Part shown: positions 17,339 to 26,900 of the stretch, one piece after another
How positions within the stretch are numbered: position 1 is the stretch's first letter
Layout: the number at the start of each line of letters is the position of its first letter
Assembly (NCBI RefSeq): GCF_007828865.1
Contig: NZ_VIVK01000001.1
Span: 2,294,001 to 2,358,000, forward strand
DNA length: 64,000 bases
DNA from: Kribbella amoyensis
GTDB lineage: Bacteria; Actinomycetota; Actinomycetes; Propionibacteriales; Kribbellaceae
Direction: 5' to 3'
Notes under the pieces: model-generated
What the model saw: the letters and a program-made list of their open reading frames with translations, nothing else
Database searches by the model: none
Told to the model about the DNA's origin: nothing
Position numbers and translations under genes: made by a program

Positions 17339-18787
17339 ATGGCGGAACAGGCAGAGCTGACGACCCCCGTGGTGGACCGGCTGCGGGGCGCTTTCGACGC
17401 GGCCGGGTACACGGTCGAAGGGGTCGCCGAGCGGTTGGGGACCCAGGCCGGCAGCGCGCTCGCGCGCAACGAGACCACGCTCGCGCAGCGGCGGACCGAG
17501 GGCGGCGACGCGCTCGACACGTTGATCCGGCTGTTCCTGCTGCAGCGTCCGGTGCCGGTGGCCTCGGCGTCGAAGGCGGTCCCGGTGGACGATCTCCTTG
17601 CCTTGGGCATCGTTCAGGCGGTGGGCGACGAGGTGCGTGCCGCGGTGGACGTGCGGCCTTACGCCGAGGACGACCGCGACTGGTGGGTGGTCGCGGATCT
17701 GACGCCGGGGCTCGACGGACGGCGTGAGCCGATGCGACCCGACTACGTGCTGGGCATCGCGCCCGCGAGCCTGAGCCTGGTCAAGCTCACGGTGCCGGTG
17801 AAGGTGGAGAGTGCACTCGATCTCGGCACCGGCTGCGGGATCCAGGCGCTGCACCTGGCCGACCGGGCGAATCGCCTGGTCGCCACTGACGTGAACGACC
17901 GGGCTCTCCAGCTCACCCGGTGGACCGCCGCGCTGAACAGGGTCGACCTCGACGTGCGAAGCGGGAGCCTGTACGAGCCGGTCGACGGGGAGCAGTTCGA
18001 CCTGATCGTGAGCAACCCGCCGTACGTGATCGCGCCGCCGAGCGACGGGAAGCTGACGTACCGGGAGACCGGGTTCGCCGGTGATTCCGTGGTCGAGCAG
18101 CTGGTGCGGCGTGCCCCCGACCACCTGACCGAGGGTGGGTGGTGTCAGCTGCTCGCCAACTGGACCTGCGTACGCGGCCAGGACTGGCGGGAGCGGATCG
18201 CTTCGTGGACGGGGGATCGTTCGAGCTGGGCGGTGCAACGCGAGCAGCTCGATCCGGCCGAGTACGTCGAGCTGTGGTTGCGCGACGCGGGGCTGCACGG
18301 GCGGCCCGAGTACACCCGGCGGTACGACGAATGGGTGCGCTGGCTGGACGATCAGCAGGTCGAGGCGATCGGCATGGGCTGGATCAACGTGCACAACGTG
18401 GCCGGGAGCACGGATGCGGAGGAGTGGCCGTACGAGATCGAGCAGCCGATCGGGCCACACGTACTACGCCGGTTCGAGCGGCGGGAGGGGATGCCGGCGG
18501 ACCTGGACGGGGTGCACCTGACCGTGGCCGAGGACGTGGTGCAGGAGACCGCGGGACCACCAGGCGCCGAGGATCCGGCGACGATCGTGCTGCGGCGGCA
18601 ACGCGGGGTGCGGCGGGCCGAGCAGGCCGACACGGTGCTCGCCGGCTTCGTCGGTGCGTGCGACGGGGACCTGAGCGTCGGGCAGATCCTGGACGCGCTG
18701 GCGGTCCTGCTCGAGCGCGACGATCTGCGCGCCGACTACCTCCCGGAGATCCGGCGACTCGTCGAGGAGGGCTTCCTGGACTACTGA
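17339..18787 (+). CDS. PrmC-like N-methyltransferase with N-terminal DUF7059-type domain
   Basis: A cytoplasmic protein of 482 residues. The N-terminal third is a helical domain (VDRLRGAFDAAGYTVEGVAE). The catalytic part holds SAM motif I ALDLGTGCGIQALHLA and motif IV SNPPYVI, the signature of HemK/PrmC-type enzymes that methylate amide nitrogens. A further C-terminal domain follows (about 400-482). ATG at 17339 is chosen because GGGAGG lies nine bases upstream, while the nearer ATG at 17330 abuts it. Streptomyces carries a similar two-domain protein near topA. The natural substrate is unknown; it is probably not the main PrmC, which is shorter. Confidence 0.85.
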   Translation: MAEQAELTTPVVDRLRGAFDAAGYTVEGVAERLGTQAGSALARNETTLAQRRTEGGDALDTLIRLFLLQRPVPVASASKAVPVDDLLALGIVQAVGDEVRAAVDVRPYAEDDRDWWVVADLTPGLDGRREPMRPDYVLGIAPASLSLVKLTVPVKVESALDLGTGCGIQALHLADRANRLVATDVNDRALQLTRWTAALNRVDLDVRSGSLYEPVDGEQFDLIVSNPPYVIAPPSDGKLTYRETGFAGDSVVEQLVRRAPDHLTEGGWCQLLANWTCVRGQDWRERIASWTGDRSSWAVQREQLDPAEYVELWLRDAGLHGRPEYTRRYDEWVRWLDDQQVEAIGMGWINVHNVAGSTDAEEWPYEIEQPIGPHVLRRFERREGMPADLDGVHLTVAEDVVQETAGPPGAEDPATIVLRRQRGVRRAEQADTVLAGFVGACDGDLSVGQILDALAVLLERDDLRADYLPEIRRLVEEGFLDY

Positions 18788-18797
18788 GCCTGGCCGG

Positions 18798-20363
18798 TCA
18801 GTGCCTGGTTCGGCGGCGGCGTTTGTCCGTGTACATCTTGGCGTCGGCTTCGGTGAGGAGGTCAGGAATGGGAGTTCCATCGGTGCTGCTGGCCTGGCCG
18901 ATGCTGAGGCGGAGAGTGCGGAACCACGGGTCGGTGGCGGCCGCGGCGATCCGGTCGGCGCCGAGGCGGATGCGGTCGACGAGCTCGCGGGCGCCCCGGT
19001 CGTGCGGGTTGTCGAGGACCACGACGAACTCGTCGCCGCCGGCGCGGACCACGATGTCCTCGGCGCGGGACTGTTCGGTGAGCAACTGGGCGACGCGGCG
19101 CAGGACCTCGTCGCCGCTGGCGTGGCCGTGGCTGTCGTTGACCACCTTGAGATTGTCCACGTCGATCGCGATCACGGCGACGGAGCGGCCGGAGTCGGCG
19201 GCCGCGGTCATCCGTTCGTCGAGGGCCCGCCGGTTGCCGACGCCGGTGAGCGGGTCCTCGCGGGCGGCGCGCCACTCGGCGTCGTGCCGGATCGACAGTT
19301 CGTGGGTCGCGAGGGCGCTGCGGACGGCGTACAGGCCGCGAAGGCGTTCGGCCCACCACCCGCGGGTGATGGCTCGCGCGTACTGCAGACCGGCGGTCGC
19401 GCCCGGATCGCCGGAGTCCGCGATGACCCGGACCGCGGTGTGCCGGACCAGCGCCTCTACCGGCGGATCGGAGGTCGGCGGCAGGTCGGCGCCGGCCCGG
19501 TCCGCGGCTTCGAGGGCGTCGTCCGTTCGGCCGAGGGCGGCGTACGACCGGGCCAGGTACGCGCCGGCGATGGCGGCCAGTTCGCGGTCACCGAGTTTGG
19601 TCAGCTGGTCCCGGCAGTCCTTGAGGACCACGGCCGCCTCGGCCGGATCCAGGTCACTGTTGCTCGCCGCGAGCCACATCCGGCCCGCGATCGGCCAGTA
19701 CCCGATCAGGTCGTCGCGGATGATCACCTCGATCGCGTCCGCCGACCAACGCCGCGCCTCCGCCTTGCGGTGCTGGATCCGCTCGTCGTACGACGTGTCG
19801 CCGAGCCGCTCCATCTCCTGGGCCCAGCGCAGATTGGACTCGGCCAGGTTGAGCAGGTCGATCACCGGGGCCTCGGCGAGGCGGAGCGGGTTGACCTCGA
19901 TCGCGGCCGCCTGTTCGAAGTGCGGGATGCACAGCTCGAACAACCGGAGCAGGTCGTACGCGTATCCCAGCCCGGTGTGCGCCCAGCCGGCCAGGCCGAC
20001 GTCGTGCGTTCTGGACAAGGCGTTCTCGGCCGCGACCAGGTCGGTCACGGAGTCGCCGCCCTCGCCGGTGCGGATCAGCGTGACGATGCGCAGCGCGAGC
20101 GCGTTCGCCTCCCAGCCGGGTTCGTCGATCGCCCGCGCGACCCGGATGCACCCGTCGACCGCATCGAGGGCCTCGTCCGCGTCGGTGCCGTGGTGGGCCG
20201 CGACGGCGCGCACGTACTCGGCGGCCGCGCGTTCAGGTGACGGGTCCGGCCCGAGTTCGATCAACAGGCGGCGGATGTCCTCCGCGGCGCCGGCCGGATT
20301 GCCCGACTGCGCTCGCGTCATCGCCGCCGCCGTCCGCGCGGTCACCCCCGAGGTCTCGCGCAC
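18798..20363 (-). CDS. Diguanylate cyclase with N-terminal helical (TPR-like) region, copy B
   Basis: A soluble protein of 521 residues. The first ~340 are helical repeats with TPR-like pairs (AHTGLGYAYDLLRLFELCIPHFEQA; the final repeats near LARSYAALGRTDDALEAAD). The C terminus is a GGDEF domain starting DPLTGVGNRRALDER. The active-site GGDEF is intact at residues 442-446, and the inhibitory RxxD (RAED) lies five residues before it. It should make cyclic di-GMP, with product feedback. No membrane helix or EAL domain. It lies 22 bp after the related gene on the same strand and is convergent with a methyltransferase gene (10 bp). Confidence 0.9.
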   Translation of the reverse strand: MRETSGVTARTAAAMTRAQSGNPAGAAEDIRRLLIELGPDPSPERAAAEYVRAVAAHHGTDADEALDAVDGCIRVARAIDEPGWEANALALRIVTLIRTGEGGDSVTDLVAAENALSRTHDVGLAGWAHTGLGYAYDLLRLFELCIPHFEQAAAIEVNPLRLAEAPVIDLLNLAESNLRWAQEMERLGDTSYDERIQHRKAEARRWSADAIEVIIRDDLIGYWPIAGRMWLAASNSDLDPAEAAVVLKDCRDQLTKLGDRELAAIAGAYLARSYAALGRTDDALEAADRAGADLPPTSDPPVEALVRHTAVRVIADSGDPGATAGLQYARAITRGWWAERLRGLYAVRSALATHELSIRHDAEWRAAREDPLTGVGNRRALDERMTAAADSGRSVAVIAIDVDNLKVVNDSHGHASGDEVLRRVAQLLTEQSRAEDIVVRAGGDEFVVVLDNPHDRGARELVDRIRLGADRIAAAATDPWFRTLRLSIGQASSTDGTPIPDLLTEADAKMYTDKRRRRTRH

Positions 20364-20385
20364 CGCACCTCCCCTGTCGCCGCGG

Positions 20386-21945
20386 TCACCGGACCCGGCG
20401 CTTGTCCTGATAGAGCCGCGTGTCGGCGACCCGGATCAACTGGTCCACCGGCACCCCTTCCGCGGTGGCCGCGTAGCCGAGGCTCAGACTCAGCCGGGTC
20501 AGCCACGGCTTGCGAGTCCCCGCCGCGATCCCGGCCACCGCGGCCCGGATCCGCTCCGCCAGCTGGTACCCACCCTTGGCGTCCGGCTGGTCCAGCACGA
20601 CGAAGAACTCGTCTCCTCCCGATCGAACCACGGCATCGGTGACTCGTGCCTGCTCGACCAGCAGATTTGCCACTACCTGCAACAGTTCGTCACCGGCCGC
20701 GTGCCCGTAGCTGTCGTTGACGACCTTGAGGTCGTCCACGTCGATCGCGAGCACCGTGACCGCGCGCTGCGAATCGCGGGCCGCGGTCAAGCGTTCGTCC
20801 AGCGAGCGCCGGTTCCCGATCCCGGTCAGCGGATCCTGCCGCGCGGCGTGCCACTCGGCGTCGTGCCGCGCGGACAGATCTTGCGCGTCCAGGGCGTGCC
20901 GCACCGCGTTGAGGGCGCGGCGGCGCTCCTTCCACCAACCGCGGGCGACGGAGCGCGCATACGCCAACCCTGCAACGGCTCCCGGCTCACCGGTGTTCGC
21001 GGCGAGCTCGGTGCGCGTCTGCAGGACCAGCATCTGCGTCGAGGGATCGGCCAACGGGATCAGGTCGTCGGTGGCCCGGTCCGCGGCGGCCCGGGCTGCT
21101 TCGACGTCGCCGCAGGCCGCGAGCGCCCTGGCCAGGTACGAGCCGGCCAGCGCGAGGCGTTCGGTCTCACCCAGCTTGCTGATCCGATCGCGGCAGTCCT
21201 TCAGTTCGGCGACGGCGGCGGCGGGATTCTCGTCGGTCACGGCGGCCGCGAGCCAGAGCTGGGCGCTCAACCGCCAGTACTCCTGGCCCTCCTCGTCGAC
21301 CACCACCCGCCGGCCCTCCCGGGCCCAGTGCGCGGCCGAGGCGAGGCGGTCGAGGATCGCCTGCTGGTTCGACGGATCGCCGAGGCGCTCGAGCTCGTGG
21401 GCCCAGCGCAGGTACGTCTCGGCGAGGTTGAGCCGGTCGATCGCGGGGGACTCGGCCAGGTCGAACACGTCCGCGTCGAGGTGGACCGCGACCTCGTAGC
21501 GCGGGATGCAGAGCTCGAACAGGCGGAGCACGTCGTAGGCGTAGCCGAGGCCGGTGTGCGCCCAGGCGATCAGGCCGGGGTCGTCGGTCCGGGTGAGCGC
21601 GTTCTCGGCGGCGACGATGTCGTTGACGGCGTCGCCACCGCGGCCGCTGCGGGCGAGGTTGATGATCCGGATGGCGAGGGCGTTGGCCTCCCAGCCGGGT
21701 TCGCCGATCGCGCGGGCGACCTGGATACAGGAGTCGGCCGCGGCGAGGGCCTCCTCGGCGTCGCTGGCGTGGTGGGCGGTGACCCCGCGGACGTACTCGG
21801 CGGCGGCGAGCTCGTAGCTGGGGACGGGGCCGAGGTCGGCGCGGATCGCCTCGAGGTCGGCGGCCGCGGCGGCGTGGCCACCCGACTGCGCGAGCGTCAT
21901 CGCCGCGGCGATCCGGGCGGTCAGCGCACCCCCGTCCATGCCCAT
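20386..21945 (-). CDS. Diguanylate cyclase with N-terminal helical (TPR-like) region, copy A
   Basis: A 519-residue paralog of the next gene, with the same layout: helical repeats for about 340 residues, then GGDEF domain DPLTGIGNRRSLDER. GGDEF is at 443-447, with RxxD (RVTD) five residues before it, so catalysis and feedback sites are both kept. ATG at 21945 follows AGGAGG; the frame runs on upstream for 54 codons, but alignment to the paralog (ARIAAAMTLAQSG against ARTAAAMTRAQSG) supports this start. The gene precedes its copy by 22 bp, so they are likely one operon. The role of the helical region is unknown; it may sense a partner protein. Confidence 0.9.
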   Translation of the reverse strand: MGMDGGALTARIAAAMTLAQSGGHAAAAADLEAIRADLGPVPSYELAAAEYVRGVTAHHASDAEEALAAADSCIQVARAIGEPGWEANALAIRIINLARSGRGGDAVNDIVAAENALTRTDDPGLIAWAHTGLGYAYDVLRLFELCIPRYEVAVHLDADVFDLAESPAIDRLNLAETYLRWAHELERLGDPSNQQAILDRLASAAHWAREGRRVVVDEEGQEYWRLSAQLWLAAAVTDENPAAAVAELKDCRDRISKLGETERLALAGSYLARALAACGDVEAARAAADRATDDLIPLADPSTQMLVLQTRTELAANTGEPGAVAGLAYARSVARGWWKERRRALNAVRHALDAQDLSARHDAEWHAARQDPLTGIGNRRSLDERLTAARDSQRAVTVLAIDVDDLKVVNDSYGHAAGDELLQVVANLLVEQARVTDAVVRSGGDEFFVVLDQPDAKGGYQLAERIRAAVAGIAAGTRKPWLTRLSLSLGYAATAEGVPVDQLIRVADTRLYQDKRRVR

Positions 21946-22115
21946 CGTGAAGCCGGCCTCCTGGTCGTTCCCCCCACCCGCTGTCCGGGTCGTGGACCGC
22001 CCATTGTGGTCGCGTGATCCCTCGCTGTCACGAGGTCGCGAAAATCCTGACGATGACCTTGCGGAACGAGACCAGCACACGGCGCGACCACCAGCAGCTC
22101 CAGGCATGGCGCAAA

Positions 22116-22165
22116 GCGTGGAATGAGGCGTGGAATGAGGCGTGGCGTGAGCGTGGCGTGAGGCG
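22116..22165. repeat. Short tandem repeat GCGTGG(AA/CG)TGAG
   Basis: Two exact 12-base copies (22116-22127, 22128-22139), a third differing at two bases (22140-22151) and an 11-base fourth copy ending at 22162. They lie upstream of the GGDEF operon, in the 315 bases between it and the P450 gene, which otherwise hold only the P450 terminator. Confidence 0.75.
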
Positions 22166-22222
22166 GGGTCCCTGAGGCGGCAGAGAACTGGTCCCTTGCC
22201 GTGGAGGTGCAGGGTGCGAGGA

Positions 22223-22253
22223 GTCCCGGCCGGGTGTCGGGCCCGGCCGGGAC
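22223..22253 (-). terminator. Terminator of the P450 gene
   Basis: Perfect 12-bp stem GTCCCGGCCGGG / CCCGGCCGGGAC with a 7-nt loop, 8 bp beyond the P450 stop on the minus strand. Confidence 0.75.
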
Positions 22254-22260
22254 CGGTGGG

Positions 22261-23565
22261 TCAGCCGGCCGCTTGGATGGTCTGGGCGGGGGCGTTGAGC
22301 TGGACCGGGAGGGACTCGACGCCGTAGACGATGGAGAAGTCGCGGAAGCGGAGCTGCTCCTCGGCGACGGCGAGGGAGAGATCCGGGAAGCGGTGGGCGA
22401 GGGCCGTGAACGCCGCACGGAGCTCCATCCGGGCGAGTTCGGCGCCGACGCAGCGGTGCATGCCGTGACCGAAGGCGAGGTGCGCGGCCGGGGCACGGCG
22501 GGGCCAGAAGTCCTCGGCGTCGAGACCGAAGACCGACTTGTCGCGGTCGGCGCCGGACAGGGACACAGCGACCAGGTCGCCCTTCTTGACCTGCTGGCCG
22601 AACAGCTCCTGGTCGTGCCGGGCGAACCGCGGGAACGCGACCTGGACGACGGTCAGGTACCGCAGCAGCTCCTCCACGATCGCGTCGACCGCGCCGGGCT
22701 CGGTGCGGATCCGGGCGAAGTTCTCCGGGTCGCGGAGCAGCACCAGCGTGCCGAGCGCGAGCATGCTGGCCGAGGTCTCGTAGCCGCCGAGGAAGACGCC
22801 GTCGGCCAGGCCGCCGAGCTCGATGTCGTCGATGGTGTCGCCGTGTTCGCGGATGATCGAGCCGATCAGGCCGTCACCCGGCTCCTTGCGCTGCTTGCCG
22901 ACGATCTCGAACAGGAAGTCGCGGGACTCGCTGGCCGAGCCGAACACCCCGATCCCCCCGCCGGACAGGTCGAACCGGGCCGGGCCGAGGGCGCGAAAGC
23001 GGTCCCGGTCGGACTCCTCGACGCCGAGCAGATCGGCGATCAGCAGGAACGGCACGTTGAACGCGAAGTCGGCGACGATGTCGACGACCGGACCCTTGGC
23101 CTCCATCAGGTCCAGCTGGTCGTTGACGATCTTCTCGATCGCCGGTTCCAGCCGGGCCAGCCGGCGCTTGGTGAACTCCGGAGTGAGCAGCTTGCGCAAC
23201 CGGGTGTGGTCCGGCGGGTCGGTGAAACCGAGGCCGCCGATGCCCTCGGACGGCTTGTTCGGGTCCGAGCCGACCAGCGGCCGGATGTCGTTGCTGAAGT
23301 TCGTGGTGTCGGCGAGGACCGCCTTGGCCTCGGCGTGGCCGCTGACCACCCAGACGTTGAGCCCGAACAAGTGGGCCAGTTTGTGCACCGGCTCGGTCTC
23401 ACGAACCTGTCCGAGCTCCGGCACCGGATCCAGGCCGGTGCGCCGCAACGGCATCGAAACCTGACGCGGAAACATCCGCATCTTCGACAGATCCAGACCA
23501 CCTTTACGGGTGGTCCTGTTCAGTAACCGGCTGCCGACCCATTTCTTCAGGTATGTCGCAACCAT
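22261..23565 (-). CDS. Cytochrome P450 monooxygenase
   Basis: Soluble bacterial P450 of 434 residues. The heme-binding loop AFGHGMHRCVG supplies axial Cys372. The K-helix ExxR is in EELLRYL, and the I-helix oxygen-binding motif reads GGYETSAS (Glu where many have Asp). The length and DPPDHTRLRKLL block fit class I P450s of the CYP105/107-like branch, which need separate ferredoxin and reductase. No ferredoxin gene is adjacent. ATG at 23565 with GAGGGG upstream; an upstream extension of the frame lacks homology. Hydroxylates an unknown substrate. A duplicated operator-like repeat lies about 90-120 bp upstream. Confidence 0.93.
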   Translation of the reverse strand: MVATYLKKWVGSRLLNRTTRKGGLDLSKMRMFPRQVSMPLRRTGLDPVPELGQVRETEPVHKLAHLFGLNVWVVSGHAEAKAVLADTTNFSNDIRPLVGSDPNKPSEGIGGLGFTDPPDHTRLRKLLTPEFTKRRLARLEPAIEKIVNDQLDLMEAKGPVVDIVADFAFNVPFLLIADLLGVEESDRDRFRALGPARFDLSGGGIGVFGSASESRDFLFEIVGKQRKEPGDGLIGSIIREHGDTIDDIELGGLADGVFLGGYETSASMLALGTLVLLRDPENFARIRTEPGAVDAIVEELLRYLTVVQVAFPRFARHDQELFGQQVKKGDLVAVSLSGADRDKSVFGLDAEDFWPRRAPAAHLAFGHGMHRCVGAELARMELRAAFTALAHRFPDLSLAVAEEQLRFRDFSIVYGVESLPVQLNAPAQTIQAAG

Positions 23566-23874
23566 GATCCCCTCGCGCCCTCTCTGACCCAGATGCCCCC
23601 GACGGCTTTCGTCTGATTCGAAACTAGCCCGATCGGAGACCAGAACTGATGGTGTTGGCACCACGTCGATGGTGGCGTTGGCACCACCATGGGAGGGGGC
23701 CACGGCCGTACCGAGTCAGAGAGTGTCACGGCAGAGGGGCGCGATGCCACCGGAACTCACCTGTTCACGTCCCTGGGTCGGGACTGGGTGATCTCGGGGG
23801 CGCGGTCAGGGAAAGTCCAGCCGAAAGTCGGATGCGCTCGGTGCCGCGAGAGGTGCGATCCGTTGCTTCAAACG
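23566..23874. promoter_or_regulatory. P450 promoter region with duplicated operator-like repeat
   Basis: GTTGGCACCAC occurs twice, at 23654-23664 and 23677-23687, 23 bp apart (about two helical turns). Each copy is part of an inverted arrangement (TGGTG-TTGG-CACCA and GGTGG...CCACC), as expected for a dimeric regulator. The sites are 89-122 bp upstream of the P450 start. The rest of the region, towards the glycosidase gene, holds no convincing gene. Confidence 0.45.
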
Positions 23875-23908
23875 GGTGCTCGGGCCCACCCTCGCGGGCC
23901 CGAGCACC
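23875..23908 (-). terminator. Terminator of the GH31 gene
   Basis: Perfect 13-bp stem GGTGCTCGGGCCC / GGGCCCGAGCACC with an 8-nt loop, starting 6 bp past the glycosidase stop on the minus strand. Confidence 0.8.
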
Positions 23909-23913
23909 AGACC

Positions 23914-26900
23914 TCATGCGTCCTTGCAGGTCAGGCGCGCGTCCGCCCAGTCCGCGTGGTCGCTGGTGACGCCGTCGCCGGCGTCGGTCACCTGCAGCGT
24001 CAGGGTTTGGCCGCCGGTCACGTCGACCGCGACCGGCACGGTGGGCGAGGTTCCGGTGAGCAGATCGGATGTGTACTTCACCACACCGTCGACCGCCACC
24101 TTGAAGCTGACCTTGCCTCGGTCATCGACTTCGTCGTCGACCCCGACCTCGGCGGTGAAGGCCGAGCAGTTGCCGCCCAGCCGCACACTCACCGAGGACG
24201 CCGCGTGTGTCCCGAGGCCCTTCGCGTACTGGGTGCCGTCGAGCGTGATCGGTGCTCCGTCGGCCGCCCCGTCCTCGCCGTTGCTGCGGTCCCGTTCGAC
24301 CGGGCCCCAGCCGTTGCTCGCGTCGATCCACTCCAGGTCACTCACCCACGGCTGCCCGGTCGGTGCCGGAGGCAAGGGCTTGTCCGCGAGCGTCGCCGCG
24401 AAGAAGCCGAGTCCGCCGCCGGGCAGCTTGATCGCCTTCACCGTCTTGCCCGGATCCAGTTGTACAGCGGTGTAGAAGACCCGGTAGTCCGTCGTGGTGT
24501 TCGCCAGTCCTGCCGCGGTGTAGCGGCCCTTCACGGACACCGCTGTCTTGGCTCCGCCGGTGGCCGGGTCCTGGCAGCACCAGTTCGGCAACTGGAACGG
24601 AGCCTGCGACTCGGACCCGTCGGTGTAGATGATCGTGACCGAGCCCTTCGCATTCAGGCCGGCCCCCGCACCGAGCAGGGCCAGATGCGAACCGGTGCCG
24701 GAGACCAGGATCGGGGCCGACTGGTTCTTCACCAGGTTCGGGGTGCCAGGAGCTCCCGTCGGCCAGGTGAACTCGGCACCCTGCACGGTCACCTCGGCGC
24801 CCGGGGTGTACCCGGCCGCGGCCAGCGCCTCGCCGTTGAAGCTGTTGCCCGACCCGTCGAAGTTGCCTTGGGCATAGGTCGCCGCGTCGCTGATCCCGAC
24901 GACGTTCGCCGCCTGCGACAACGAGGCGTAAGGCAACTGTGCCGTGGCGACCGCGCTGTTCGTGAGGCGACTCGCCCCGACCTGGTACGCCGCGTTCAAC
25001 GTCAAGGTGAAGCTCGCCGGCTTCACCGAGGCGTCCGGCGTCACCTGCACCTTGGCGCTGACCGACTGGCCCGGCTCGACCTTCGCGAACGTGCTGGTCC
25101 CGGTCGCGGTCCACCCGTCGGGCAGGTCGAGCGACAACCGCACGTCGCGCATCGTCGACGTGCCGCCGTTGCGGAAGCCGGCGGTGACCTCGGTGGCCTG
25201 GCCGGGTGCGTTCCACAGCGACGGCGTGCCGAGTTCGGGAGTGCCGAACGTGTCGAGCACCGCCTTGCCGCCACCGACGGAGGTGGTGTCCGCCAGCCGG
25301 ATCACGGCGTCGTGGGACGTAGAGATCGCGGTGGTCCTCACCAGCACCACGCCGTTCTCGTAGTACCAGCCGGACGTGGCCGCGAGGTACGCGTTCAAGC
25401 TGGCCAGCTTGGTGAGTTTGCGGCCGTCCTGGGTCACCTCGCGGGGCGTGGTCCCGGTGTGCACGGTCAGCTCGTACGGGCGGGTGGCCGGCTTGCCCGT
25501 GTACGAACCACGGCTCGCGCCGACCTTCACGGCGATGTCACCACGACCGGCGATCGGCGCCTCGACCTCGAACTTCTGCGTGGCCGATTTCGCCTGCTTG
25601 TAGTCCCGGGTGACCCGGTCGTCCTCGTACAGGCTGAACGACGAGCGGCCCTCGGGGTACACGTCGACGGTGAGCCGGTCACCGAAGCCCTGCTCGGCGG
25701 CCGCGTTGATGCCGCTCTTCCACATCGGGACCACCGCGCCCGCCTTGACGAACAAGGGCAGCGTGCCGAGCGGGGCGTGGTACCCGTTGACCGTGGTCGG
25801 GCCCTGGTACACCTTGCCGGTCCAGTAGTCGATCCAGCGGCCCTTCGGCAGGTAGATCCCGTTCTTCACCTCGTCGGCGCCCCACATCGGCGCGACCAGG
25901 AACTCCTTGCCGGCCAGGAACTCGTACTTGGTGGAGTCGTCCCAGGTCTTCGGGTCGTCCGGGTACTCGAGGACGAGTGACCGGTTCAGCGGCGCCCCGG
26001 TGCGATGGGCCTCCGCGGCGTACGAGTAGAAGTACGGGAGCAGCCGTTCGCGCAGCTTGAGGTACTTGCGGTTGATCGCGGTGTACGGCTCGCCGTAGGT
26101 CCACGGGTGCTTGTACGCCGGGGTGGCCCAGCCGGACATCGTCATGAACGCGGGGTTGAACACCTTCCACTGCAGGTCCCGCGTGTAGCTCGTCGGGGAG
26201 CCGCCGAAGATGCCGTCCACGTCGCCGGCGCTGTACGCGATACCCGAGTTGCCGGAGCCGGTGATTGCGGGGATCTGCCACTTGATCGCGTCCAGCGAGC
26301 CGCTGTGGTCACCGGTCCACTGCACCGCACACCGTTGCGCGCCGGCCCAGCCTTCGACCATCCACGCGAACCCGCGGGCGTTGCTGTACTGCTCGATCCC
26401 GCTGTGCGCGGTGTCGCAGGCGCTGAGCGCGTACCGGTATCCGGGGCCGACCCACGCGACGTCCAACTTGCGTACGCGCACGCCGGCCTCGCCCACCTCG
26501 GCCGGTTGGCGGTCCAGCGAGGACTGGGTCCACAGGCCCATCTCGATGTTGCGCTTGCGAAGCTCGTCACCGGTCTGCTTGAGCGGCGGGATCTCCCGCT
26601 TGCCCCACCAGGCACCGTCGACCTGTTCGAACTCGGTGCTGTCGGAGTAGCCGCAGCCGTAGTCGTCGTTGACCAGCATCCAGCCGCCGGGCATGTCCTC
26701 GTCCCGAAACTTCTGGGCGACCTTGACCGCGTCCAGCGTGGTCACCTTGTCCGGGTGGACCTTCCAGTCGTTGCTGGTGTCCGGGTCCTTGGCGTAGTGG
26801 CCGCGGTTGTAGCAGTCCGAGTCGCCGTACTCGAGCCCGTAGATCGGTGGCATGAACGGCCGGCCGGTCAGCTCGGTGTACCGGTCGAGCGACGTCTTCA

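Noticed and set aside
18139..22017. Open frame of 1292 codons on the plus strand
   Set aside because: Antisense to the GGDEF pair and frame-shifted relative to the methyltransferase; residue content is typical of a shadow.
22110..22170. CRISPR-like array
   Set aside because: Repeats are only 12 bp, adjacent without spacers, and no cas gene is present.
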